64,000 bases of DNA from Sphingobacterium kitahiroshimense. Lineage in GTDB: Bacteria > Bacteroidota > Bacteroidia > Sphingobacteriales > Sphingobacteriaceae. Below are positions 55,630 to 63,921 of this stretch, one piece after another. The position numbers and the translations under genes are program-made. Below the pieces are notes generated by a model that saw only the letters and a list, made by a program, of their open reading frames with translations, had not been told where the DNA came from and searched no databases. The stretch is from assembly GCF_025961315.1 (NCBI RefSeq), contig NZ_JAOQNK010000001.1, forward strand, positions 2,170,001 to 2,234,000, read 5' to 3'. Position 1 is the first letter of the stretch. Each line of letters starts with the position of its first letter.

Positions 55630-55707
55630 ATGGAATTGCTACATACAAAGCGAATGTAAAGAGCTCATCTATGCCCTTAAAACATACATTTTTAAATAAT
55701 TATCCTG

Positions 55708-56560
55708 ATGAAAAAACTAAAGCAAAGCATTGAATATCTGAAATCTTTAGAACATATTTCTATAACGGCTAATTTAGATGATATTTGGTCGTATATCTGC
55801 TATTCCCCTAAAATGCCATTGCGACATCATCAAGAGCTACTAATACAGTTAGCTTCAAAAGATGAATTAGCAGTAAAGGATGAATTTTTCAGTGGTCACC
55901 TATTATCTTTTCCTGCCTACCGTTGGGGATCGGGCAAAGATTTAGTTTTGTTGACGCATGGTTGGGGATCAAAAGCCGCAGATTTTTCGATGCTTATTGA
56001 TAAACTATTGGAAAATCCAGATTTAACGATAATCGCATTTGACGCACCTGGAAATGGAGGAGCTGAAGGAGAATTATTTAATTTTATACATTGAAGCTGT
56101 TCAAACTATTATTAATACCTATGGTTTACCTGCAATAGTCATCGGTCATTCTCTCGGTGCCATGGCTAATATCGCAGCATTAGCAAAAATTAGACATACT
56201 CCGAACTGGATCATTAGCCTTACTCCACTAATAGATTTAAAAGCAAATTTCGCAGCTAGTATGGATTTCGTAGCTGTACCAAAAGATGTTCAAGAACACT
56301 TTTTTCTGAATTTTGAAGAAAAATTCAATATGAAAACCGCTTACTTTCATTTAAACAGTTTATACGATTTTGATAATAGCCAGCAGCATCTTGTACTCTA
56401 TGATCACCAGGACAAAATTGCGCCCTATACCTATCTGCAATCATTTTTTAAAGTTCATCCCCCGACAGAGGCGATAGACTTGAATGGTGTCGGTCATGAA
56501 CGCATCTTAAAATCACCGGAAGCAATCTCCTGCGTTCTTGAAAAGATTTACTTAACATAG
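55708..56560 (+). pseudogene. Alpha/beta hydrolase split by a frameshift
   Basis: The N-terminal half (55708-56094, 128 codons) has the oxyanion-side HGWGSKAADF and DAPGNGGAEGE motifs and then runs into TGA. The C-terminal half continues in the +1 frame from about 56080 (YIEAVQTIINTYGL) with nucleophile GHSLGAM, catalytic Asp in YDHQDKIAP and His in GVGHERIL. Joined, they make a complete hydrolase of about 280 residues. Skipping one base near 56084 restores the frame. All active-site residues survive, so the break is recent, is programmed, or is a base-calling error. Confidence 0.85.
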
Positions 56561-56694
56561 AAGCTGTTCTATGAATTGCAAATCAAATAATCTTATTTTA
56601 AATTCAATACTTTTTGATGGATAAAATATAGCAAAATACCCATAATACATCTTCATTATGACATCAAAGGGGCAAAAAGCAATCTTCTAATGTT

Positions 56695-56702
56695 TACCTT
56701 TG
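56695..56702 (+). promoter_or_regulatory. -7 promoter box of the HAD gene
   Basis: TACCTTTG matches TAnnTTTG and lies 24 bases before the ATG at 56727. No good -33 box is visible at the usual spacing. Confidence 0.5.
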
Positions 56703-56726
56703 TATCACAAACATTTATAAAGTAGC

Positions 56727-57503
56727 ATGATTAAAGCAGTTTTTTTTGACATCGACGGTACTCTTCTTAGTTTCGACACCCACAAAGTACCCGCTTCAAC
56801 CGAAAAAGCCATTCAAGAATTAAAATCAAAAGGTATAAAAGTAATTGTTTCTACGGGAAGGTCTATCAATAGTTTAGATCATATCAAATACCTTGACTTT
56901 GACGGATTTATCACATTCAACGGTGGTTATTGCATCACGAAAGAGGGTGATGTACTTTTCAGAAAAGGTATTCACGCCACTGATATTCAATCTTTGATTG
57001 ACCATGCTGCAAAAAATGAAGTAAGCTTCTCGCTGATGTCTGAAGAAGAAATCAGCATTTTTCAAGTAACACCAGAGATCGCTTCCATGTATGCACTCTT
57101 GAATTTACCTGTCCCGCCTCAAAGATCGTACGCAGACTTTGATATGGGATCTGTACTTCAAACCAATATCTTCATTCAACCGGAGGAACAGGAAGAATTT
57201 ATGAACAATGTAATGCCCAATTCTGTGGCCAGCCGTTGGACCCCGCTATTTGCAGATGTGAATCCTTTAGGTCAAAGCAAACAAATTGGTATCGATATTT
57301 TCATCAAACACTTTAATATCGACATCAAGGAAACCATGTCTTTTGGTGACGGTGGAAACGATATCACCATGTTGAAACATACGGCCTACGGAATTGCTAT
57401 GGGTAATGCCAATCCTGAGGTAAAAGCTATTGCAGACTATATTACCGATGATGTAGACAATGACGGTATATACAATGCTCTAGCACATTTTGAGGTTATC
57501 TAA
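56727..57503 (+). CDS. HAD-superfamily Cof-type phosphatase
   Basis: 258 residues. Motif I FFDIDGTLL holds the nucleophile Asp8 and acid/base Asp10; motif II is the Thr/Ser in STGRS, motif III is a Lys in PLGQSKQIG, and motif IV is SFGDGGNDITML. A class C2b cap lies between motifs II and III, as in Cof/YbiV-like sugar-phosphate and pyridoxal-phosphate phosphatases. Substrate unknown. It converges on the LytS-like gene, with which it overlaps by 4 bases at the stops. Confidence 0.9.
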   Translation: MIKAVFFDIDGTLLSFDTHKVPASTEKAIQELKSKGIKVIVSTGRSINSLDHIKYLDFDGFITFNGGYCITKEGDVLFRKGIHATDIQSLIDHAAKNEVSFSLMSEEEISIFQVTPEIASMYALLNLPVPPQRSYADFDMGSVLQTNIFIQPEEQEEFMNNVMPNSVASRWTPLFADVNPLGQSKQIGIDIFIKHFNIDIKETMSFGDGGNDITMLKHTAYGIAMGNANPEVKAIADYITDDVDNDGIYNALAHFEVI

Positions 57504-58111
57504 AACCTCAAAGTTAGATTTGCGCGAAATGTATGTGCATTGCTATTCATAATAAGTGTATGTTGATCACCAAATTCATACTGTAGACGAGCCTGATAAT
57601 TCTCTACAGAGTCATTACCTTTTTGATCAACAATATGGTGATTAACATGATTTGTAATATCCAATGAAATGATTTTTTCAAATACTGAAATCTTGATTTT
57701 CATTGGATATTTTGCTGCTGCATGATATCCTTGCCACAAAGCATTCTGAACCAATGGCAACAAGATAAACCTCGGTACAGACAAAGTGGGATATTCGATC
57801 TTTTTAGTCCACACAACGGAAAGGTCTACAGCAGAAATCTGACTGAATAAAGAAACATATCTTTCCATAAAATCAATTTCTGCTTCAGCACTATTCTGAG
57901 TTTCCAATTGCGAAGCAATATCCTGATAAGCTAGAAAAGCTTGTAAAAATAAAGTATTTTTTGGATCATCCTTAATTTTATCCAAGCAACCTCGTATAAG
58001 TTCTACATCAAACTGACTGTTTACAAAAGAAAGTTTTGCCTTATCTTTCCATTGTTCGTGTAAGTTTTCAGGAACTTTACTGCTCCATAAACGATTCCAT
58101 AATCGATCCAT
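57500..58111 (-). CDS. LytS-like histidine kinase-related protein lacking the phospho-acceptor
   Basis: The start ATG at 58111 (MDRLWNRLW) follows two GTGs. The chain follows the cytoplasmic part of LytS/YehU kinases: a helical segment, SVPRFILLPLVQNALWQGY aligned with the N box (PLVENAxKHG, Asn kept, Glu replaced by Gln), and ENYQARLQYEF aligned with the NVxxRL box. The expected QxNPHFLFN histidine motif is LSFVNSQFDVEL here, and the glycine ATP motifs are absent. No transmembrane part is present. It is probably not an active kinase; it could be a regulator or a decaying gene. Confidence 0.6.
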   Translation of the reverse strand: MDRLWNRLWSSKVPENLHEQWKDKAKLSFVNSQFDVELIRGCLDKIKDDPKNTLFLQAFLAYQDIASQLETQNSAEAEIDFMERYVSLFSQISAVDLSVVWTKKIEYPTLSVPRFILLPLVQNALWQGYHAAAKYPMKIKISVFEKIISLDITNHVNHHIVDQKGNDSVENYQARLQYEFGDQHTLIMNSNAHTFRANLTLRF

Positions 58112-58140
58112 CACCACCTTTAATTTAAAATCCTAATAAC

Positions 58141-58503
58141 CTATTTAAACTTATCTAATGTCTCTGAAACCCTAAATTCAACAATTCTTGCGATGAGGTC
58201 ATATGGGATCGGCTCCCGTAACGGAAACTGCACCGAACCTTTACCTTGCTTATAAGAAGCAAGTTCTATTTCGAATTTTGAGTGACCGGTCGGCGTTGCA
58301 TAAAATCCGATATGCTTTTGATAACCACCGAAATAAACAAGCGGTTTTCCTTTTAATTTATAAGCTGGCATGCCATAAGCTATTCCTTCAGTAGCTTGAG
58401 GAGCATGCTGCAGAATTGTATTACGGACCTGCAACAAGATCTCCTGCACTTCTTTTGGAAAACAAGCAATATACTCTTCTACTGTTTTAAATTTAACATT
58501 CAT
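58141..58503 (-). CDS. DUF1801 (YdhG/iron-chaperone fold) protein
   Basis: The ATG at 58503 (MNVKFKTVEEYI) is preferred to the GTG before it. The DUF1801 pattern is clear: VEEYIACFPKEVQEILLQVRNTI, TEGIAYGMPAYKLKGKPLVYFGGYQKHIGFY, and KGSVQFPLREPIPYDLIARIV at the end. The fold resembles the frataxin-like YdhG/Fra group; iron binding has been proposed for some members but not shown here. It is in the same direction as the LytS-like gene, 29 bases upstream of it, and may be co-transcribed with it. Confidence 0.85.
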   Translation of the reverse strand: MNVKFKTVEEYIACFPKEVQEILLQVRNTILQHAPQATEGIAYGMPAYKLKGKPLVYFGGYQKHIGFYATPTGHSKFEIELASYKQGKGSVQFPLREPIPYDLIARIVEFRVSETLDKFK

Positions 58504-58538
58504 CACTAATTATGATTTAAAGTTCAAGATAAATGTAA

Positions 58539-58575
58539 ACAAAAGGGAACCATTTTACCAATGATTCCCTTTTGT
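58539..58575 (-). terminator. Intrinsic terminator of the DUF502 gene
   Basis: ACAAAAGGGAACCAT (58539-58553) pairs with ATGATTCCCTTTTGT (58561-58575) with one mismatch. It lies 27 bases beyond the stop on the minus strand. Confidence 0.75.
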
Positions 58576-58601
58576 TTTATATAAACGTATGTATTTGTAT
58601 C

Positions 58602-59198
58602 TTATTCTAAACCACTGACACCACCTGAAACAACGAGCTTCATCGCGTCTGTAGCAGACATATCTAATTTGGTTACCAAGGATGATTTTACAACGACCAC
58701 CTGACCTGCAAATGAATATGAATAGGGAAAATAAACCACCACTTCATCTGTAAGCTTAATTTTTGATAGATCTGATTGTGTCAGAAAACCAATTTTACTA
58801 ACCCCTATTTCATTCACTTTAACTAGGACAGGAACATTAAATTTTTTGGCATCACCTACAAAGGCTTCAGTAAAATCTTTAATGGATGAATATAGCGTAT
58901 TCAACAAAGGAATACGGTTAATCTGATTATTCAGCCAGTGTTTAATTGGATCTGTCACAAAATTGGTAAAAACAATCCCTGCTACAACCAAAAATAAAAT
59001 GACTGTTAAAATACCGATTCCGGGAATATATAAAGGATGTCCTGTCTCATCCTCTAGGAATAACCCTGTAAGGTTAAGCGCCGAATCGACTGAAGCAACA
59101 ATCCAAACAATTAAAAAAACCGCACCAGCTAAAGGAACAACGACCAAAGTTCCTTTGATAAGATAATTTAAAAAAGCTCTAATTAATTTTGATAACAT
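58602..59198 (-). CDS. DUF502-family inner-membrane protein
   Basis: 198 residues. The first helix, FLNYLIKGTLVVVPLAGAVFLIVWIV, and second, GIGILTVILFLVVAGIVFTNFV, are followed by a conserved soluble part (INRIPLLNTLYSSIKDFTEAFVGDAKKFNVPVLV, VVYFPYSYSFAGQVVVV) in the order typical of DUF502. The function is unknown in bacteria. It lies 48 bases downstream of the MurF-Alr stop in the same direction, so it may share its transcript. Confidence 0.88.
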   Translation of the reverse strand: MLSKLIRAFLNYLIKGTLVVVPLAGAVFLIVWIVASVDSALNLTGLFLEDETGHPLYIPGIGILTVILFLVVAGIVFTNFVTDPIKHWLNNQINRIPLLNTLYSSIKDFTEAFVGDAKKFNVPVLVKVNEIGVSKIGFLTQSDLSKIKLTDEVVVYFPYSYSFAGQVVVVKSSLVTKLDMSATDAMKLVVSGGVSGLE

Positions 59199-59246
59199 AT
59201 TACTTGTACCTAAAAGACCCTACAAAGATGCGAAATAAGCCTCGAA

Positions 59247-61688
59247 TTACTCGTAAAAATAAACTCTTTTCACCCGTTGTGAGATATTGACCAACAATTC
59301 ATACGGGATGGTTCCTATAGCCAATGCCGCTTCCTTAATATCAGGATAAACAATGACTTCGTCTTCTTCATTAACATTAATATCTGTCACATCTAACATA
59401 CACATATCCATACATATATTTCCAATGGTAGAAACCAGTTGCCCGTTGATCGACATTTTACCTACTCCATTACCGAACCTTCGATCATAACCGTCTGCAT
59501 AACCGATCTTGATGGTTGCGGTTCTGCTCGCACGTTGCAACATACCAGCGCGATTGTATCCTACTGTTTCATTAGCCGCAAGCTCTTTTATCTGGGTAAC
59601 ATTGGTCTTCAGAACACTAACTTCTCTCACCGGCAGATCATCTCGATCCATATCAATTCCATAAAGACCAATCCCTAAGCGTACCATATCGAAATAAGCA
59701 CTTGGCCACAGATCAATACCCGATGTCGCAGCAATATGTCTGATAAAAGAATACCCTAATTCCTCCTTAAGTTTTGTAGTGAAAACATCTAAAAGATGAA
59801 TCTGACTCTCAGTAAAATCATTATCAACAGCATTTCCTGCCGAAGCTAAATGTGAAAAAACAGACTGCACTTTCATCGCATCCTGATTTTTCAATATCGC
59901 TAGCAGTTCATCAACTTCCTCTGGCATAAAACCAAGACGATGCATCCCGGTATCAACTTTAATATGGACTGGAAAATCTTTTAGTCCTTGCTGTAAGAGA
60001 TAGCGGAGAAATGAATTTAAAACTCTAAAACTATAGATCTCTGGTTCCAACTTATGATGTACAATAGCATCAAAGGCATTTTCATCAGGACTCATTACCA
60101 CTATTGGAAGTGTGATGCCTCCATTTCTCAGATCAACACCTTCATCAGCAAAAGCAACCGTCAAATAATCCACATGATTAAACTGTAGTAAATTAGCAAT
60201 TTCAAAACTTCCACTTCCATAAGAAAAAGCTTTCACCATAGCCATCAATTTAACACCTGCAGGCAACAGACCCCGATATACATTGAGGTTATGTTCCAAT
60301 GCATTTAAATTAATCTCTAATATCGTATCATGTGATTTAGCAACCAATCGTTTACTGATCTGTTCAAAATGATAATCACGTGCACCCTTTATCAAGATCG
60401 TTGAATTGCTATAATCAATATGCTTAAAACCATCTATAAATGATTTTGTATCCGAGTAGCTGGCCGTGGGTAATGAAAACTGTGCTTCCAACTGACTCAA
60501 AATAGGTCCGATAAAAATCAAATCAGTTAATCCACTAGCTGCGACCAAACGCTTTAGTTTACTGATACTCTTCTCATCATGCAACTGTACTCCAGGAATA
60601 TCGGATAAGATTAGGACCTTACGAGAATTTTGCTTTTGTTGCTTTAAAAAATCCAATGCAATCTGTAGCGCTACCAGATCATTACTATATGAATCATCAA
60701 TAATGGAAGTATTATGTTTTCCTTTTTTCAATTCAAGACGCATCTCCATCGGTTGCAACGTGGCAATACGATCGGCTATAGTATTAAAATCATAACCAAA
60801 AGTAATCATCACTGCAATACATGAAATCGCATTCTCAATTGATGCTTGATCAACAAAAGGAATTTTAACCGTAAAAAACTGGCGGGAAAAACATAAACTT
60901 ACCAATGTAGATTGATCACCTTCCTTCTTAAGCGAATAAACCTCTAATTGACACGATTCATCCTCTCCCCAGGCAAATTTATAAATCTGAGAAGGCATAT
61001 AGATCTGTTCAAGATACTTTTTAGGATAGACCAATACCTCAGCATCTGTAAAAAGTTTCAGCTTCTGCGCAATTTTTTCCTCTTTCGATTGAAACCCTTC
61101 TTTATGGGCTACCCCGATATTGGTTAATACACCATGCGTAGGTTTAATCATTTTTTGGAGTTTCTCCATTTCACCGACCTCACTTATTCCAGCTTCTATG
61201 ATGGCGAAATTATATTGTTCATTTAGTTCCCATAGTGATAAAGCAACACCCAGCTGTGAATTATAGCTTTTAGGACTGCGATAGATTTTATATTCTGGAG
61301 ATAGCAGTTGAAACAACCATTCTTTGACGATAGTCTTACCGTTGCTCCCTGTAATACCCAATACAGGAGATTTAAATTTCATGCGCTGAGTTTCTGCTAC
61401 TGCCTGTAATGCTAAAAAAGTATCTGCGACCCATAAAACATTAGCATCTGGCAATATCAGTTCTTGCTGAAAGTCATTTTGTAACACAAAATTTCTAATC
61501 CCTTTACTATAGGCATCCATGATAAACTCATGTCCATCACGACGATTGATCAAGGCAAAGAATAATCCTGTTTCAGCATTTACGATCTTACGTGTATCAT
61601 AAATCAGATTTTGAATGATAGATTTATGATGAACAATAATTGATCTTTTAGGAACAACAATCTCTGAAATATCCGATATGGTATACAT
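59247..61688 (-). CDS. Fused MurF ligase and alanine racemase (peptidoglycan synthesis)
   Basis: 813 residues, two enzymes. Residues 1 to about 445 are MurF, which adds D-Ala-D-Ala to UDP-MurNAc-tripeptide: ATP loop GITGSNGKT (111-119), IIEAGISEVGEM and the C-terminal Mur domain. Residues from about 455 are alanine racemase, which supplies D-Ala: PLP Lys486 in LMAMVKAFSYGSG, the catalytic Tyr in VGYNRAGML and the closing VYFYE. The fusion joins supplier and user of D-Ala in the cytoplasm and is known in Bacteroidota. The MurF N-terminal domain is short but present. Confidence 0.93.
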   Translation of the reverse strand: MYTISDISEIVVPKRSIIVHHKSIIQNLIYDTRKIVNAETGLFFALINRRDGHEFIMDAYSKGIRNFVLQNDFQQELILPDANVLWVADTFLALQAVAETQRMKFKSPVLGITGSNGKTIVKEWLFQLLSPEYKIYRSPKSYNSQLGVALSLWELNEQYNFAIIEAGISEVGEMEKLQKMIKPTHGVLTNIGVAHKEGFQSKEEKIAQKLKLFTDAEVLVYPKKYLEQIYMPSQIYKFAWGEDESCQLEVYSLKKEGDQSTLVSLCFSRQFFTVKIPFVDQASIENAISCIAVMITFGYDFNTIADRIATLQPMEMRLELKKGKHNTSIIDDSYSNDLVALQIALDFLKQQKQNSRKVLILSDIPGVQLHDEKSISKLKRLVAASGLTDLIFIGPILSQLEAQFSLPTASYSDTKSFIDGFKHIDYSNSTILIKGARDYHFEQISKRLVAKSHDTILEINLNALEHNLNVYRGLLPAGVKLMAMVKAFSYGSGSFEIANLLQFNHVDYLTVAFADEGVDLRNGGITLPIVVMSPDENAFDAIVHHKLEPEIYSFRVLNSFLRYLLQQGLKDFPVHIKVDTGMHRLGFMPEEVDELLAILKNQDAMKVQSVFSHLASAGNAVDNDFTESQIHLLDVFTTKLKEELGYSFIRHIAATSGIDLWPSAYFDMVRLGIGLYGIDMDRDDLPVREVSVLKTNVTQIKELAANETVGYNRAGMLQRASRTATIKIGYADGYDRRFGNGVGKMSINGQLVSTIGNICMDMCMLDVTDINVNEEDEVIVYPDIKEAALAIGTIPYELLVNISQRVKRVYFYE

Positions 61689-61761
61689 TTTTTAAAATAT
61701 TTATTCAATCAAAGCTCCACAATTTTTCAATAAGTTCAATATATTTTTGAAATTTGTAAAG

Positions 61762-62250
61762 ATGTTTGACGAAGAGAAAACGAGAAAAAAAATATACACA
61801 CCTAAGCAAGCATTGCTTAAGGCTGCCAGTTATTGTGCTTATCAAGAACGGGCACAACAAGAAGTCCGGGATAAATTATACGAATGGGGCTTGCATCAAG
61901 AAGATGTAGAGGAAATCATTTCACAATTGATATCGGACAATTTTCTAAATGAAGAACGCTTTGCTATAGCCTATACTCTAGGTAAGCTTAGAATAAAAAG
62001 TTGGGGAAAGATTAAGATTAAGCAGTCCTTAAAACTCAAAAGGGTATCCGACCCTTTAATCAAAATTGCATTTTCAAAAATTGATTTAGATGAGTATGAA
62101 GATAAACTCCATGATCTTTTAGATAAAAAGCAACTATCATTGAAAGATAAAGATGTCTATATTCTAAAAAACAAGTTATTTCAATATGCTTTATCAAGAG
62201 GTTTCGAAAGTGATCTCATTTCTTCTCTCCTGAAAGAAAAGGGCTTATAA
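61762..62250 (+). CDS. recX: Recombination regulator RecX
   Basis: Modulates RecA filaments. The ATG at 61762 (MFDEEKTRKK) is preferred to a TTG five codons earlier. Three helical repeats fit the family: the first has YCAYQERAQQEVRDKLYEWG with VEEIISQLISDNFLNEERFA, the standard RecX signature of helix-turn-helix repeats. The second is KIKIKQSLKLKRV and the third ends SRGFESDLISSLLKE. Length 163 is normal. recA is not adjacent. The tRNA genes follow after a clear promoter, so it is probably monocistronic. Confidence 0.9.
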   Translation: MFDEEKTRKKIYTPKQALLKAASYCAYQERAQQEVRDKLYEWGLHQEDVEEIISQLISDNFLNEERFAIAYTLGKLRIKSWGKIKIKQSLKLKRVSDPLIKIAFSKIDLDEYEDKLHDLLDKKQLSLKDKDVYILKNKLFQYALSRGFESDLISSLLKEKGL

Positions 62251-62278
62251 AAAAAAGACAATAAAGCTTATATTAAAA

Positions 62279-62309
62279 TTTGTTTTTTTAATTATTAGCT
62301 CTATATTTG
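62279..62309 (+). promoter_or_regulatory. Promoter of the tRNA-Gly/tRNA-Leu unit
   Basis: TTTG (62279-62282), 19 bases and TATATTTG (62302-62309) match the Bacteroidota consensus in full. GCATCAC follows, as in the tRNA-Leu(CAA) promoter. The first tRNA begins 41 bases on. Confidence 0.9.
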
Positions 62310-62349
62310 CATCACCAAAACAGAAAACAACTTGTTAACTGTTAGCAAT

Positions 62350-62425
62350 GCGAAAATAGCTCAGCTGGTAGAGCACAACCTTGCCAAGGTTGGGGTCGCG
62401 AGTTCGAATCTCGTTTTTCGCTCCA
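62350..62425 (+). tRNA. tRNA-Gly, anticodon GCC
   Basis: The acceptor GCGAAAA pairs with TTTTCGC, the D-arm has AGCTCAGCTGGTAGAGC, and the anticodon stem CAACC/GGTTG encloses TTGCCAA (anticodon GCC). The T-arm is GGTTCGAATCTC-like. CCA is encoded (62423-62425). It is the first of two tRNAs on one transcript. Confidence 0.95.
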
Positions 62426-62439
62426 CATTAATATCACCT

Positions 62440-62524
62440 GCCTAGGTGGTGGAACTGGTAGACACGCAGGACTTAAAATCCTGTTTCCGTTAAGGAAGTG
62501 CGGGTTCGATTCCCGCCCTAGGTA
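62440..62524 (+). tRNA. tRNA-Leu, anticodon UAA
   Basis: A class II tRNA. The acceptor GCCTAGG pairs with CCTAGGT, the anticodon arm CAGGA/TCCTG encloses CTTAAAA (anticodon TAA), a variable arm CCGTTAAGGAAG-like follows, and the T-loop has GGTTCGATTCC. CCA is not encoded. It lies 14 bases after tRNA-Gly and is followed at once by a terminator. Confidence 0.95.
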
Positions 62525-62559
62525 CAAGAAAGCTCATCCAAAAGATGAGCTTTTCTTGT
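62524..62559 (+). terminator. Terminator of the tRNA unit
   Basis: ACAAGAAAGCTCAT (62524-62537) pairs with ATGAGCTTTTCTTGT (62545-62559), with one bulged base, directly after tRNA-Leu. T-rich bases follow. Confidence 0.85.
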
Positions 62560-62663
62560 TTATAGACCTTTGATTTTTTTATTGATATCAATAGATTTAC
62601 CATTGCATTTTATTGTTTCCATCTTGTATATTTCTAGATAGGTGATAGTGATATTATAGAGGT

Positions 62664-62709
62664 TTTATAGAGGGTTCATAGAGGTATATCTCTATAAACC
62701 CTCTATAAA
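62664..62709. repeat. 46-bp imperfect palindrome
   Basis: TTTATAGAGGGTT (62664-62676) and AACCCTCTATAAA (62697-62709) are exact reverse complements. After one mismatch, ATAGAG/CTCTAT continues inward to a 6-base loop. It lies in the 435-base gap between the tRNA terminator and nudK. There is no T-run, so it is not a standard terminator. Confidence 0.75.
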
Positions 62710-62994
62710 TACACAATAAAATGTATCTAAGATCTCAAGTACTTTTTAACCTGTCCTCTACATGATCTTCATCATTTTATATCAGCTCATAAGGCAATCG
62801 CTACTGAATAAAATTTCCTTCAACACGATCGATTTTTCCCATATAAACAATTTTAGGAGTTTATAAATTTATATACCTTTAGCCATCGACAACTTACTTT
62901 TAAAAGTCCACCGTATTTTAGAAAAAAAGTATAAAAGAACTGAAAAATATGCATATGACAATTATTAATAATGCGAATTTGAAATACCTCAATC

Positions 62995-63573
62995 ATGATA
63001 GATAACATCAAAATCACAGAAACCAAGGTCTTATCAGACAATTGGTACGTCTTGCGAAAGATCACTTACGAATATTTGAAAAAGGACGGCACCATTATGA
63101 GTCAAAGCAGGGAAGCATACGACAGAGGAAACGGTGCCACTATTTTACTGTACAACAAAGAACAGAAAACAGTTATCCTTACCCGTCAATTTCGTCTACC
63201 TACATTTGTCAATGGAAATGAGAGCGGTATGATGATTGAAGCTTGTGCAGGTTTGTTGGATAAAGATAATGCCGAGGATTGCATCAGAAGAGAAACTGAA
63301 GAAGAAACGGGTTATAAAATTACAGATGTACGTAAAATATTTGAAGCTTATATGTCCCCTGGATCTGTCACAGAAATTCTGTATTTCTTTATAGCCGAAT
63401 ATGCTAAAGAAATGAAAGTCAGTGAAGGTGGTGGGCTAGAACAGGAGGAAGAAAATATTGAAGTTTTGGAATTGCCTATAAAAGAAGCGATGCAAATGGT
63501 TGATAATGGCGAAATCAAAGATGCCAAAACCATTATGCTGCTTCAATATATTAAACTCCAGCATATTTTATAG
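62995..63573 (+). CDS. nudK: Nudix hydrolase, NudK-type (GDP-mannose pyrophosphatase)
   Basis: Hydrolyses GDP-mannose to GMP and mannose 1-phosphate in related enzymes. The sequence follows E. coli NudK closely: [55 protein letters not shown], and [20 protein letters not shown]. The Nudix box with REUXEEXG is [11 protein letters not shown]. Then come [21 protein letters not shown] and the DEDIEVLELP-like C-terminus. Length 192 matches. It is a single gene before a good terminator. Confidence 0.92.
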   Translation: MIDNIKITETKVLSDNWYVLRKITYEYLKKDGTIMSQSREAYDRGNGATILLYNKEQKTVILTRQFRLPTFVNGNESGMMIEACAGLLDKDNAEDCIRRETEEETGYKITDVRKIFEAYMSPGSVTEILYFFIAEYAKEMKVSEGGGLEQEEENIEVLELPIKEAMQMVDNGEIKDAKTIMLLQYIKLQHIL

Positions 63574-63583
63574 TATTTGCCAT

Positions 63584-63626
63584 TGATTCTCCCTGCCCAT
63601 AACTCCACCTCTGCCAGGGAGAATCA
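63584..63626 (+). terminator. Terminator of nudK
   Basis: TGATTCTCCCTG (63584-63595) pairs perfectly with CAGGGAGAATCA (63615-63626) across a 19-base loop, 11 bases after the stop. The T-run that follows is short (TTATT). Confidence 0.7.
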
Positions 63627-63764
63627 TTATTCGCTATACCAGCAGTCCCCATCAATAAAACACTTCACTTCTTAAAGTATATGGTTCTGTCACAAAAAGA
63701 TGGACAGACTAAAATAAATCTACCTATTTTCGTTTATTGAGATTTTTTACCTAGTTTAGTGGAA

Positions 63765-63846
63765 ACTTTAGGGGTGTCTGCAAAATTTGCAGGCTGAGAT
63801 TTTACCCTTAGAACCTGATCCGGATCATACTGGCGTAGGGAAAAGT
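63765..63846 (+). promoter_or_regulatory. TPP (thiamine pyrophosphate) riboswitch aptamer
   Basis: The THI-box core is exact: GGGGTG then a variable P3 hairpin, CTGAGATTTTACCC, TTAGAACCTGATCCGG, then ATCATACTGGCGTAGGGAA. The P1 stem pairs ACTTT (63765-63769) with AAAGT (63842-63846). It controls thiamine genes in response to TPP. thiS starts 75 bases after the aptamer. P1's 5' strand is also complementary to CCTAAAGT at 63889-63896 before a T-run, a candidate switch. Confidence 0.96.
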
Positions 63847-63921
63847 AGATGTCTTCATTGTGCATATACCGGCACAACTGTGGCCATTCCTAAAGTTTTT
63901 TATTTAAAAATTTTAAAAGGA

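Noticed and set aside
62350..62995. Possible integrated element at the tRNA genes
   Set aside because: No integrase, no repeated tRNA 3' end and no foreign-looking genes were found. Only a palindrome lies beyond the tRNAs.
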